Source: Anaerolineae bacterium (GTDB lineage: Bacteria > Chloroflexota > Anaerolineae > J102). From it: 20,591 nt of DNA. Numbering within the stretch: the stretch's first letter is position 1; each line of letters opens with the position of its first letter. Shown piece after piece: positions 12,316-20,540 of the stretch. A program made the position numbers and the translations under genes. The stretch lies in assembly GCA_026992375.1 (NCBI GenBank), contig JALXAF010000229.1, forward strand, positions 1 through 20,591, given 5' to 3'. A model generated the notes under the pieces. The model saw nothing but the letters and a program-made list of their open reading frames with translations. It was not told the origin of the DNA and made no database searches.

Positions 12316-15300
12316 TCACCTCTTCATCGTTCTCTCCGCCGCGCCCAGCGCAAGCAGCGATGCCCGTTGGGCTGGGGTCAGCCCTCGGGCAGCGGTGATG
12401 TCGAGGCCTTCGTACAGCCGGTCGGGCCCCATAACGCTCAGCAGCCGCCCGCTTTGCGTATCCCATAGTCGAATCGTCTCTTCTTCTCCGGCGATGGCGA
12501 GACGACGCCCGCGTGGATCGAAATCGATGCTGGTAAGCCGGTAACCGCGGGCATCCAGCCAGTGTAGCAGGCGGCCCGTTTCTGCGTCCCACAAGGCGGC
12601 GCGCATATCCGCGCTGACGCTGCCCACCTGCTTCCCATCAGGCGCCCAGGCCACATCCCAAACGATGGTCGCGTGGCCGGTCATGGCGTGCAGCACCTGG
12701 GCGGTTTCGATATCCCAGACCAGAACCTTCTCATCATCGCCGCCACTGACCAACCTGCGTCCATCGGGGCTGACAGCCAGCGACATAATCCAACTTTCGT
12801 GGCCGGCAAGGGTTGCCAGACGGCGTCCCGCGTGCACATCCCAAATGTAAATCATGGCGTCATCGCCGCCGCTGACGAGGCGGCCATCAGGCAAAAAAGC
12901 CAGGCCTTGCACCCAGGATGTGTGTCCTTCCAACTGCGCCAGTAGCTCGCCCGTGGCTTGATCCCACACACGCACCAGATGATCAGCGTCTCCGGTCGCC
13001 AGCCATCGATCATCATGGCTAAAGGCGACGGACAACACCGACGCGCCCAACGCTATTTTGCGAAGCAAGCGACCGGTCAGACCATCCCACAAGAGGAGCA
13101 AACCATCCTCGCCGCCGCTGGCGATGAGGAATTTGTTATGAGAAACCGCCACTGCATTGATGATATCGGCGTGCCCTCCGAGGCGATGCAGGAGCTTGCC
13201 CGCGTCGGCGTCCCAGATGCGCAACAGCCTGTCTTTGCTGCCGGTCACGATGTGTCGTCCCGACGCATCAAATGCCAGGGAGGTGATGGAGCCGTAATCG
13301 CTGGAGAAAACGCGCAGGGGGTCGCCGCTGGCCCGATCCCAAATCCGAATCGTACGATCTATGCCGCCGCTGGCCAGCGTGCGGGCGCTGGGGCTGAAGG
13401 CGACCGAGCGCAGGGAGGAGGTGTGACCTAGCATCGTACGATGTATCCTCCAGTCGGCCACAGACCAAACGCGAACCGTGCGATCGTCATGGACTGAGGC
13501 CAAAAAGTCGCCATCAGGACTAAAATCCAGAGACCAGACAATACCGCGTGGCCCGGAAAGACGCTGGACTTCTTGCAGTGTGCGCAGATCCCATATCCTC
13601 AGGCCTTCCGGGTCCAGGCCTGCTGCCAGCAACGGACGGTAGGGATGAAACGCGAGGGACCAGATGGTGTAGCCGGGGGTGGGAATGCTGCGTGGGGACG
13701 CAACGCCACTGGCTGGCCATAGATGGATGACTTCACCACGCCCGCCCGTGGCCACCCACTCGCCATTGGCGCTAACCGCCAGAGACCAAACGCTGGACAA
13801 ATGTCGGCCCCGCACGCGCACCGTCTTTTTGCGAGCGATATCCCATTGCCGTACGCTGCCATCATCGCCCGTGCTCCAGAGATAACGCCCATCGGGGGAA
13901 AAAGCCATAGAACGCACCCGATTCTCATGCCCGCGCAAAGTGACCAGGCATCGTCCCGTGGCTACTTCCCACAGACGAATGCTTTGGTCATCGCTGCAAC
14001 TGGCCAGCAACCGCCCATCCGGGCTAAACGCCACACTTCTCACCGTGTCTTCATGCCCGGCCAAAACCTGCTCCTGGACGCCCTCGGGCATCCGCCAGAG
14101 CCTGATTTCAGTGCTATCCATGCCTGCTGCCAGAAACCGCCCATCGGGGCTGAAGGCAAGGCCATAGACGGTGCTGAACACATCTGAGAAGCTGGCGTTC
14201 AGCAGATGCGTCCCCCGCAACGAAGCGCTGCGCATTCTCACACCCCGAAAATGCGCCTGTCGTAGGACGAGTCGCGAGAGGTCGATGTGCTCCAAATCGC
14301 CGTTCAATCGGGCCAGCAGGTTGGCGATATTGCCGCCAGCATAACCTGGCAGCGGAGGATTTGTCTGTTGCAACGCCTCTTTTAGCGCAAGCAGACGGTC
14401 ATGCGCGGCCGTGGCGCCATAGGCTACCCTCAGGGATTTCAAAAGCGGATCGATGAAGATGTGCAATTGATGGATGCGCACGTATTCCAGCGCCGACGCT
14501 TTCATCAGGGCAAAACGATCCAGACCGCCCACATCGCCACTGCGGATGCTTTCGAGCATGATTTGCAGCAACCGGGCCGTGACATACTCCATGATCACGT
14601 TCTGCAAGGAGAACCCCTCGCCCGTGGATTGGACCAGGTTGCGACGTCGCAGGTAGGTGAGGGCGGAGAGCACATCGCCGCAGGAAAAATCATCGAGGAT
14701 ATCGTCCATCAAAACGGAGATCGACGCAGGCTCCCGCTCGATGGCCAGCCAGGCCATGATCTCCCATTCCAGAGCGGAAAGCCGCTTGATCTGCTCATCC
14801 AGCAGCGCCCAGATGTCTCCCACGGTCAATTGTTCGCTGCGCAAGAAAGCCGATACGTCGCCGCCAAACACTTGCTGCACGATCTCGACGCTCAGGGCCA
14901 GCATCAGGGGATTGCCGCCATACTGACGGATAAGAGACGTCCAGGCGTCATCGATCTGTCCGACGTCCAACTCGGCCAGATAGCGTTTGCTGGCCTCCAG
15001 GCTCAGCCCTTCGAGCTGGATGGACGCCACGGAGGAGGAGGCTCGCCAGCGAGAGAAGACGCCCGGGCGTTCGCGACTGGTGAGGATGACGCTGCTTTGA
15101 TGGGGGCTTTCGCCCAGACGCCGGATCAGCTCGCAATAGGCTTCATAGCCTTCCCGGCAGTGTCCTGCGGGCGCGCCTGTCTGCAAAATCGTTTCCAGAT
15201 TATCCAACACCAGCAGCACGCGATGTTCGCGAAAAAAGGCCAGCAGGGCTGTCATCAACGCTTCGACGTCCATATCTTGCGGCGCGTTCTGCTGGCCTTG

Positions 15301-15957
15301 CAGAAACAAGAGGCATCCTTGCATCAATTCGGTGGGGGTTGGCGCGTTGCGCAACGAGCGCCAGATGACGTATTCGAATTGATCCGCGGCCGCCTGGGCG
15401 GAGCGGGCGGCGAGGGCTGTCTTGCCCACGCCTCCCGCCCCCCACAGACCGATCAGTCGTCGCGGCTCATGGATGAGATAGCGTTGCAATCGGGCCAGGG
15501 TCGCTTCGCGACCGAAGAATAGCTCCTGCAAGGGCGCATCGCCCCAATCTTGATGCGCACTGGTTTCAACAGATTGTGAATCGGGCGTCCCTCCTGTTTG
15601 ACGCTCCATGAATGTATCCGCCAAAGCCTCCAACGCCCGCCAATGTGGAAGAAGACTTTGTTCTGGATAAGCGGAGCGAAAGGCTGCATTGATTTCGTGC
15701 AACAACCCATCACGCAACGCCCGGGCGTCCGCCCCATTCCCGGCTTTACGAATGATCAACAATCGCGCAAGTTCAGCCAGATAGCCCGCTGGCGGCGTCA
15801 TGCGCTCGCCAGCGGTTTCGCGCTCGTAACGAGAGATGGTGGAGGGGTGCACGCCGAAATACCGGGCCGCGGCCGCCTGGCTTCCGAAGACGTGCGATCT
15901 CAAATCAGCAGCGAATTCTTTGATATTGAACTGGAAGCGGGGGAAGAATGACTTCAT
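12316..15957 (-). CDS. STAND protein: HTH, NB-ARC, 14 WD40 blades
   Basis: This 1213-residue protein is a signal-transduction ATPase of the STAND class. Residues 10-50 form an XRE-type helix-turn-helix (SQAAAARYFGVHPSTISRYE). FFGRE (147-151) opens the NB-ARC module, with Walker A GAGGVGKT (173-180) and Walker B VLLVLDNLE (247-255). The sensor segment is VILTSRERPG (290-299) and the GGNPLML motif is at 347-353. A winged-helix/helical part follows. A short pentapeptide-like stretch lies at about 560-590 (LSRLVLRQAHFRGVRMRSASLRGTHLLNASF). WD40 repeats fill about 595-1170: fourteen blades end in LW, IW, VW or QW at a constant spacing of about 42 residues, which fits two seven-bladed propellers. 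The tail GLTPAQRASLLALGA is usual for the family, so the gene is complete. It is probably a ligand-triggered oligomerising switch that binds DNA; no enzymatic effector is visible. ATG 15957 has no clear Shine-Dalgarno sequence. Confidence 0.93.
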   Translation of the reverse strand: MKSFFPRFQFNIKEFAADLRSHVFGSQAAAARYFGVHPSTISRYERETAGERMTPPAGYLAELARLLIIRKAGNGADARALRDGLLHEINAAFRSAYPEQSLLPHWRALEALADTFMERQTGGTPDSQSVETSAHQDWGDAPLQELFFGREATLARLQRYLIHEPRRLIGLWGAGGVGKTALAARSAQAAADQFEYVIWRSLRNAPTPTELMQGCLLFLQGQQNAPQDMDVEALMTALLAFFREHRVLLVLDNLETILQTGAPAGHCREGYEAYCELIRRLGESPHQSSVILTSRERPGVFSRWRASSSVASIQLEGLSLEASKRYLAELDVGQIDDAWTSLIRQYGGNPLMLALSVEIVQQVFGGDVSAFLRSEQLTVGDIWALLDEQIKRLSALEWEIMAWLAIEREPASISVLMDDILDDFSCGDVLSALTYLRRRNLVQSTGEGFSLQNVIMEYVTARLLQIMLESIRSGDVGGLDRFALMKASALEYVRIHQLHIFIDPLLKSLRVAYGATAAHDRLLALKEALQQTNPPLPGYAGGNIANLLARLNGDLEHIDLSRLVLRQAHFRGVRMRSASLRGTHLLNASFSDVFSTVYGLAFSPDGRFLAAGMDSTEIRLWRMPEGVQEQVLAGHEDTVRSVAFSPDGRLLASCSDDQSIRLWEVATGRCLVTLRGHENRVRSMAFSPDGRYLWSTGDDGSVRQWDIARKKTVRVRGRHLSSVWSLAVSANGEWVATGGRGEVIHLWPASGVASPRSIPTPGYTIWSLAFHPYRPLLAAGLDPEGLRIWDLRTLQEVQRLSGPRGIVWSLDFSPDGDFLASVHDDRTVRVWSVADWRIHRTMLGHTSSLRSVAFSPSARTLASGGIDRTIRIWDRASGDPLRVFSSDYGSITSLAFDASGRHIVTGSKDRLLRIWDADAGKLLHRLGGHADIINAVAVSHNKFLIASGGEDGLLLLWDGLTGRLLRKIALGASVLSVAFSHDDRWLATGDADHLVRVWDQATGELLAQLEGHTSWVQGLAFLPDGRLVSGGDDAMIYIWDVHAGRRLATLAGHESWIMSLAVSPDGRRLVSGGDDEKVLVWDIETAQVLHAMTGHATIVWDVAWAPDGKQVGSVSADMRAALWDAETGRLLHWLDARGYRLTSIDFDPRGRRLAIAGEEETIRLWDTQSGRLLSVMGPDRLYEGLDITAARGLTPAQRASLLALGAAERTMKR

Positions 15958-16267
15958 GGCAATGGCGTCAATGAGAACCCGATCACGTTACGCAACAATC
16001 ACGCAATGTTCATGCACGATATAGTACCATGATCCTCAGAGACGTTGAAAACCCGATGTTTGGCGGCGAGGCGAGAGCGCCGTTTTTTGGGTGACAGCGT
16101 GTAGTTCACTTCCAGCGCTTCGCGGCGCAGGGGCACAAGACTCTTTGGCGAGAGAGCGCCGCGAAGCGCTGGATTTCTTCTAGTGGAATGTCGGTAGGCT
16201 TTACTTTTCAGAACGTATGATTAACGGATGAACTATTCTAACCTGAACGCTTTCCAAATTCAATTAG
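15958..16267. other. Divergent intergenic region with structured DNA
   Basis: This 310-bp region separates the STAND gene (minus) from the small orphan gene (plus). Near the STAND start there are two close copies of ACGCAA (around 15990-16006), spaced about one helical turn, which could be binding sites. A short GC hairpin, CGGCG/CGCCG followed by TTTTTT, ends near 16088. The long palindrome at 16111-16173 follows. No coding sequence is apparent. Confidence 0.45.
16111..16173. repeat. 18-bp perfect inverted repeat, 27-nt loop
   Basis: TCCAGCGCTTCGCGGCGC (16111-16128) is exactly complementary to 16156-16173. Each arm itself contains GCG-rich partial symmetry. Both flanking genes point away from it, so it is not a normal terminator for either. 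It may be a REP-type element, a protein-binding site or a cruciform-forming sequence. Confidence 0.75.
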
Positions 16268-16606
16268 ATGATGAAAACAAAACTTCGCATCACTGCGATA
16301 ACGGAAGAAGATGATAATAGAGACATACGATCTGCCTCAAATATCACCTGGTCTCCAACCAATCCAGGTGGATATTACGGCAAAATTGCGACCGGTAATG
16401 ATTACGCTGCTACATATTGCGACGCCAGCCATGACCTGATCATCTTGATAGTGATGCCTTCAATAGAAGAAATATTGCGCAGTGATGGTGCGTGGTGGTT
16501 ACAGGACGTGATGGAAATAGGAAAAGTAGATTTTGTACGTGACCAATATCCTGAGGACGTAGTTATGGAGGTTAAAAGAGCACTGAAACCTTTCTTTTTG
16601 AATTGA
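16268..16606 (+). CDS. Hypothetical protein, orphan
   Basis: This is a 112-residue open frame (111 from the second ATG at 16271) that I do not recognise. It is acidic near the N-terminus (EEDDNRD) and has a Gly/Tyr/Asn-rich segment (NPGGYYGKIATGNDYAATY). A short hydrophobic strand, DLIILIVMP, follows, then a helical C-terminal half ending in EVKRALKPFF. No signal peptide or membrane helix is visible. Its base composition is visibly more AT-rich than the neighbours, which suggests recent acquisition. There is no Shine-Dalgarno sequence. It is transcribed divergently from the STAND gene. A structural or immunity-like small protein is possible, but nothing in the sequence fixes a function. Confidence 0.6.
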   Translation: MMKTKLRITAITEEDDNRDIRSASNITWSPTNPGGYYGKIATGNDYAATYCDASHDLIILIVMPSIEEILRSDGAWWLQDVMEIGKVDFVRDQYPEDVVMEVKRALKPFFLN

Positions 16607-17105
16607 CTGGGGTGTCCAATTACGGTCGGAGGAGGTCGCGAGGCCCCTGCCGCCGCTCCCGAATCATGCGTGTGACACTGCGGCCACATTCAGGGCGTGC
16701 TTTCCCGTCCCCAGGCTCTTTGAACGACGAGCCTTCGTTCCTGCAGAAGCATTCAGGACATGCGCAGGCGCCCGGCGATGTCAGCGTGGCAATATCCAGA
16801 GCAACGCGAGATGGTCGGGCCCGGTCAACGTCTACGGGCGAGTTGAGCGGACATGGCGCCCGGCGTGAAAGCGAGAGGTGAATCGCACTTGCGAAGCGCG
16901 ACGCAGGCGTCTCCGATGTTGCGTGATCCGCCAACGCTGAGTAACCGCTATAAGCGACTGCTCCCAATTATGTGGCTGTTTACGAAATGAACGCCATGAT
17001 AATTTTGGTCCGACCCTTTGGTCAGCCAGGAATCATACGATAACCATCCCCTCATCAAGCAATCGATCGTTCCACCATCCTCTTCCAAATAAAAAGGAGT
17101 ATCAA
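16607..17105. other. Gap with no convincing gene
   Basis: This region of about 500 bp is GC-rich at first and then more balanced. On the minus strand a 115-codon frame (16620-16967) contains two CxxC-like pairs (ACPECF and PECG), but it lacks a ribosome site and resembles no family that I know. It may be a remnant of a mobile element or of a decayed gene. The last 40 bp carry the ribosome site of the DUF285 gene. Confidence 0.45.
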
Positions 17106-19487
17106 ATGAAACGCTATGAACTCTTGACGATCCTTTCATTGGTGTTAGTGCTGGCTGCGGTATTGACCTTCGCTGCACTGGCCCACGCAGCGTCGGGTGA
17201 TGACTTTGTGATCACCGTCAAGACGGATAACCCGGGATCTTCTTCTGACACCCAATTTACTATCCCAACTTACCCGGGCGAAACCTATAACTACAATGTG
17301 GACTGTAATGATGACGGCACAGATGAATCGACCGGGGTGACCGGTGATTACACCTGTAACTATAGCGCCGCGGGCACGTATACCATCCGCATCAAGGACA
17401 ACACCGGGGCGAAAACCGGCTTCCCCCGCATCTACTTCAACGGCGACGGAGACAAGGAAAAACTTCTGACCGTAGAACAATGGGGAACGGGCCAATGGAC
17501 TTCAATGGCGCATGCATTTCATGGCTGCAACAATCTGACTATTCCAGCCGCCGATGCGCCGGATCTTTCCAATGTTACAAATATGAGCTACATGTTCGCC
17601 GGCGCTCGCACCTTCAATCAGGACATTGGCGGCTGGGACACCAGCAATGTCACCGATATGAGCGGCATGTTCGAGAGTGCCGACGCATTCAACGGCGATA
17701 TCGGCGGCTGGGACACCAGCAATGTCACAAATATGAGCGGCATGTTTTGGAGCGACAGCGCCTTCAACCAGGACATTGGCGGCTGGGACACCAGCAGCGT
17801 GACGGACATGAGCAGCATGTTCGGGGAGGACTACGCCTTCAACCAGGACATTGGCGGCTGGGACACCAGCAGCGTGACGGACATGAGCAGCATGTTCTAC
17901 AATGCCTATGCATTCAACCAGGACATCGGTGGATGGGACACCAGTAATGTCACCGATATGAGCGGCATGTTCCAGGGTCACTACGCCTTCAACCAGGACA
18001 TTGGCGGCTGGGACACCAGCAGCGTGACGGACATGAGCTATATGTTCCAAGGATCCCCAGGAGGCGGCGCCTTTAACCAGGACATCGGCGGCTGGGACAC
18101 CAGCAGCGTGACAGACATGAGCAGCATGTTTTACAATGCCTACGCATTCAACCAGGACATTGGCGGTTGGGACACCAGTAATGTGACAGATATGGGCGGT
18201 ATGTTCAGCTTTGCCCACTCCTTCAACCAGGACATCGGCAATTGGAACACTAGCAATGTGACAAATATGAGCGGTATGTTCTCCAATAGCGGCTTCGATC
18301 AGGACATCGGCGGCTGGGACACCAGCAGCGTGACGGCCATGAGCGTCATGTTTGAAGCCAGTCCCTTCAATCAGGATATTAGCGGTTGGGACACCAGCAA
18401 TGTGACGCACATGGGTTCCATGTTCAGTGCGGCGCACGCTTTCAACCAGGACATCAGCGGTTGGGACACCGGTAACGTCACGAACATGAGCTACATGTTC
18501 GAGATGGCCAGCTCGTTCGACCAGGACATTGGCAGTTGGGATGTTTCATCACTCACCGACGCAACGGGGATGTTCGACGATGTTACGCTCTCCACCGCCA
18601 ACTACGACGCCCTGCTCAACGGCTGGAATGCGCAAACCCTGCAAAACGGCGTTACGTTCTCTGGCGGCAACAGCACTTACTGTACCGGAGAGGTGTCCAG
18701 AGACGAGATGATCAATTCGGACGGCTGGACCATCACCGACGGCGGCAAGGGGTGCTCTGGCGAAACGCAAAGCGCAGAAAATGGCGGCGATTACACTTTT
18801 AGCACCCAATCCAACGTGGAGATTGAGGTGGCCAACACCGGCACGGACCTGGCTTACCTGTATGTGGAAGAAGTGGACAGCGATCATCCCAATGCCACCG
18901 GCGCCAGCGGCGGCAGCGGCACCAAGACCGGCAAGTACTGGAAGATAAGCGCCTTGCAAAGTGATGGCGTCACCCCAGCCACGCCTGACTATTTGATCAA
19001 CCTGACGTTGCCCCACAACATTACGCCCCATACCGCGGCCAAGGTTTGCAAATGGCTGGAAGGCTCCGGCTCCGGCGGCGGTTGGGATTGCGCTCGCACC
19101 AGTTCCACATCCAGCACCGTCACCCGTAATGGCATCTCAGAACTGTCGGACTGGACCGTGGGCAACAATGTGGGCCCAACCACCATCACCTTGCGTGGTT
19201 TCGAGGCGACGGGGAGCTCTGGAGTATCCAAGGCGCTTTGGTTGGGGCTTCTGGCCGGGCTGGCTGGCCTCGGCCTGGTAGTGAAGCAATGGATAGTGCG
19301 AGGCCCGGATAATGGGGGGCGCCAGATCCGTGTAGAACCGCCTCACCCGGTTTCTGGCCCCACCCCCTCGGACCCGGCTTATCGTCCGCCCGCGGTTGCC
19401 AGCAAGGGCCAGCTTAAACAATTCACAGGCTCGCCTCTGGGCGTACAAAAACCCAATCCCCTCGACGTGACCGGCTTGGGAGACTGA
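17106..19487 (+). CDS. DUF285/BspA-like secreted repeat protein, membrane anchored
   Basis: This 793-residue surface protein starts at ATG 17106, with AAGGAG at 17093-17098. A Sec signal peptide (1-28) ends in AHA. Residues 30-150 are the usual N-terminal region of this family, with a DCNDDGTDE loop (66-74) that could bind calcium. Next comes one partial and thirteen full repeats of about 25 residues (170-495) with the pattern FNQDIGGWDTSNVTDM..MF, which form leucine-rich-like DUF285 solenoids. A Thr/Ser/Gly-rich domain follows (about 500-700). A membrane helix lies at about 709-728 (WLGLLAGLAGLGLVV), with basic residues behind it and a Pro-rich tail of 62 residues expected to be cytoplasmic. 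Such proteins are thought to work in adhesion or surface contacts; the ligand is unknown. Several repeats are almost identical in DNA. Confidence 0.92.
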   Translation: MKRYELLTILSLVLVLAAVLTFAALAHAASGDDFVITVKTDNPGSSSDTQFTIPTYPGETYNYNVDCNDDGTDESTGVTGDYTCNYSAAGTYTIRIKDNTGAKTGFPRIYFNGDGDKEKLLTVEQWGTGQWTSMAHAFHGCNNLTIPAADAPDLSNVTNMSYMFAGARTFNQDIGGWDTSNVTDMSGMFESADAFNGDIGGWDTSNVTNMSGMFWSDSAFNQDIGGWDTSSVTDMSSMFGEDYAFNQDIGGWDTSSVTDMSSMFYNAYAFNQDIGGWDTSNVTDMSGMFQGHYAFNQDIGGWDTSSVTDMSYMFQGSPGGGAFNQDIGGWDTSSVTDMSSMFYNAYAFNQDIGGWDTSNVTDMGGMFSFAHSFNQDIGNWNTSNVTNMSGMFSNSGFDQDIGGWDTSSVTAMSVMFEASPFNQDISGWDTSNVTHMGSMFSAAHAFNQDISGWDTGNVTNMSYMFEMASSFDQDIGSWDVSSLTDATGMFDDVTLSTANYDALLNGWNAQTLQNGVTFSGGNSTYCTGEVSRDEMINSDGWTITDGGKGCSGETQSAENGGDYTFSTQSNVEIEVANTGTDLAYLYVEEVDSDHPNATGASGGSGTKTGKYWKISALQSDGVTPATPDYLINLTLPHNITPHTAAKVCKWLEGSGSGGGWDCARTSSTSSTVTRNGISELSDWTVGNNVGPTTITLRGFEATGSSGVSKALWLGLLAGLAGLGLVVKQWIVRGPDNGGRQIRVEPPHPVSGPTPSDPAYRPPAVASKGQLKQFTGSPLGVQKPNPLDVTGLGD
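17613..18590 (+). repeat. Tandem 75-bp coding repeats (13 units)
   Basis: These thirteen units encode the DUF285 repeats. Most are exactly 75 bp; one is 84 bp (7th block, GSPGGGA insertion) and two are 72 bp. Units beginning near 17763 and 17838 share more than 60 identical bases in a row, and the units at 17838 and about 18072 encode the same 25 residues. Length is always a multiple of three, so unit gain or loss keeps the frame. Confidence 0.9.
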
Positions 19488-19609
19488 GTCGAGGCCGCCG
19501 CCATCCGAGGCCGAAGACGCCCATCGACGCGACGGCAAGTCTCACAGCGGGCATATACTCATATTCCACCAGCACCCAGATACCCGACTGGCCTTCTCTC
19601 TCACTCATC

Positions 19610-19648
19610 AGCCCCGCAACCATCCCCGGGTTTGCGGGGCTGTCTATT
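19610..19648 (+). terminator. Terminator after DUF285 gene
   Basis: AGCCCCGCAA (19610-19619) pairs perfectly with TTGCGGGGCT (19632-19641) around a 12-nt loop. It is followed by GTCTATTT, a weak T-tract. It lies about 120 bp past the DUF285 stop codon. Confidence 0.6.
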
Positions 19649-19735
19649 TGCAAGACCACAAACTTATTCCCTGCACTGCCTAATACATCCTGCCTGCCCG
19701 CGAACGCGGGTTTATCCACGCCTGGCGTCGGCGCT

Positions 19736-20068
19736 GTGCGTCTCTGTGCAGTCGGCGGTGCGGTAAAGGAGCATTGCCAACTGCACATCCTTGGCCTGCA
19801 GCGTCCCCCGTGGCCAGAAGGTTGGCCCTCTTGTATCAATGCTTGGGGCGCAGTCAGCGACGCCAGAATAGGCAAGGCCCAGACCGGCCAGGCACAAATT
19901 CAACTGAGTCCGGATATGGGCGCGACTCTGCTGGCTCAATTCCCTATCGAACCAGCGCTGGCCCAGGCTGCGGACACGGGTGCATTGGAACAATTCCGTT
20001 TCATTCTGGCCGAGGCCATGACTCAATCCATCATCGTTGCTCTGGAAAAGGAATTCAGGGTACAATAA
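19736..20068 (+). pseudogene. Open frame without ATG, possible gene remnant
   Basis: The frame ending at TAA 20066-20068 is open from before 19490 (about 190 codons) but has no ATG until 19916. The coordinates given start at a GTG (19736) with no Shine-Dalgarno sequence. The last 60 codons (QIQLSPDMGATLLAQFPIEP, then helical AQAADTGALEQFRFILAEAM and ALEKEF) have codon choice and amphipathic spacing like real coding sequence. The earlier part is less convincing and includes the terminator hairpin. It may be the 3' end of a gene whose 5' part was lost or frameshifted, or a gene with a rare start. I recognise no family. A minus-strand frame over the same bases (19712-20086) is judged less likely. 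Confidence 0.35.
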
Positions 20069-20133
20069 AAATACAGTGTGGTTCATTTTTGATCACGAGA
20101 GACTTGACAAATGATGCCATCTCTTTCGTGACA

Positions 20134-20217
20134 GGATAGTCGATATTTGATAGTCGATATTGGGTATTCGAATCGCCCCAAAACAGGGAAAATACCCAAT
20201 ATCCAATATCCAGTATC
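20134..20217. repeat. Dispersed palindromic repeat with GATATT words
   Basis: GATATTGGGTATT (20156-20168) and its exact reverse complement (20191-20203) form a hairpin with a 22-nt loop. It is flanked by direct copies of AGTCGATATT on the left and CCAATATC/CCAGTATCC words on the right. The style (tandem short words with inverted arms) is like modules A and B at the left end of the window, though the sequence differs. Confidence 0.65.
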
Positions 20218-20540
20218 CATTCTCTCGCAGCCAATTTGTCAAAGCTTCCAATACGTTCATTTCTCACCATACCAACCCCAAAACCCAACAATCCGAGCCC
20301 GATGACCTAAAGCCGAGCGCCATGGTCTGCGGGCCGATCTTGCATCTGCGAGACGCACAGCTTTGTGCGCAGGGCTGTTTGTGGAAACGCAACGGCCTCC
20401 CGAGGCGGTGGACGCTCCGCTGCCGAATTGGAAAGGATTGCCTTATGACCCGATACCTGTCTCACCAACGATTCCTATCTTTTTGCATTACCAGAACAAA
20501 GTTTGGGGCGTCTATGCGTGTCGAGGGCGGAGGGGAAGAG

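Noticed and set aside
14401..15522. 373-codon plus-strand open frame
   Set aside because: Antisense to the NB-ARC part of the STAND gene, with no motifs; a GC-driven shadow.
16607..16980. Group II intron or transposon remnant
   Set aside because: GC-rich wording was suggestive, but I could not find a domain V-like hairpin, terminal inverted repeats or reverse-transcriptase or transposase motifs.
16948..17178. 76-codon minus-strand open frame over the DUF285 start
   Set aside because: It overlaps the ribosome site and signal-peptide codons of the well-supported plus-strand gene.
17502..18437. 311-codon minus-strand repetitive open frame
   Set aside because: It only mirrors the DUF285 tandem repeats on the other strand.
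17613..18590. CRISPR-like regular repeats
   Set aside because: The periodicity is 75 bp with variation inside an intact coding frame and no unique spacers, so it is a protein repeat.
19712..20086. 124-codon minus-strand open frame
   Set aside because: The plus-strand frame over the same bases has better codon choice and helix pattern near its end; this one has no ribosome site or motif.
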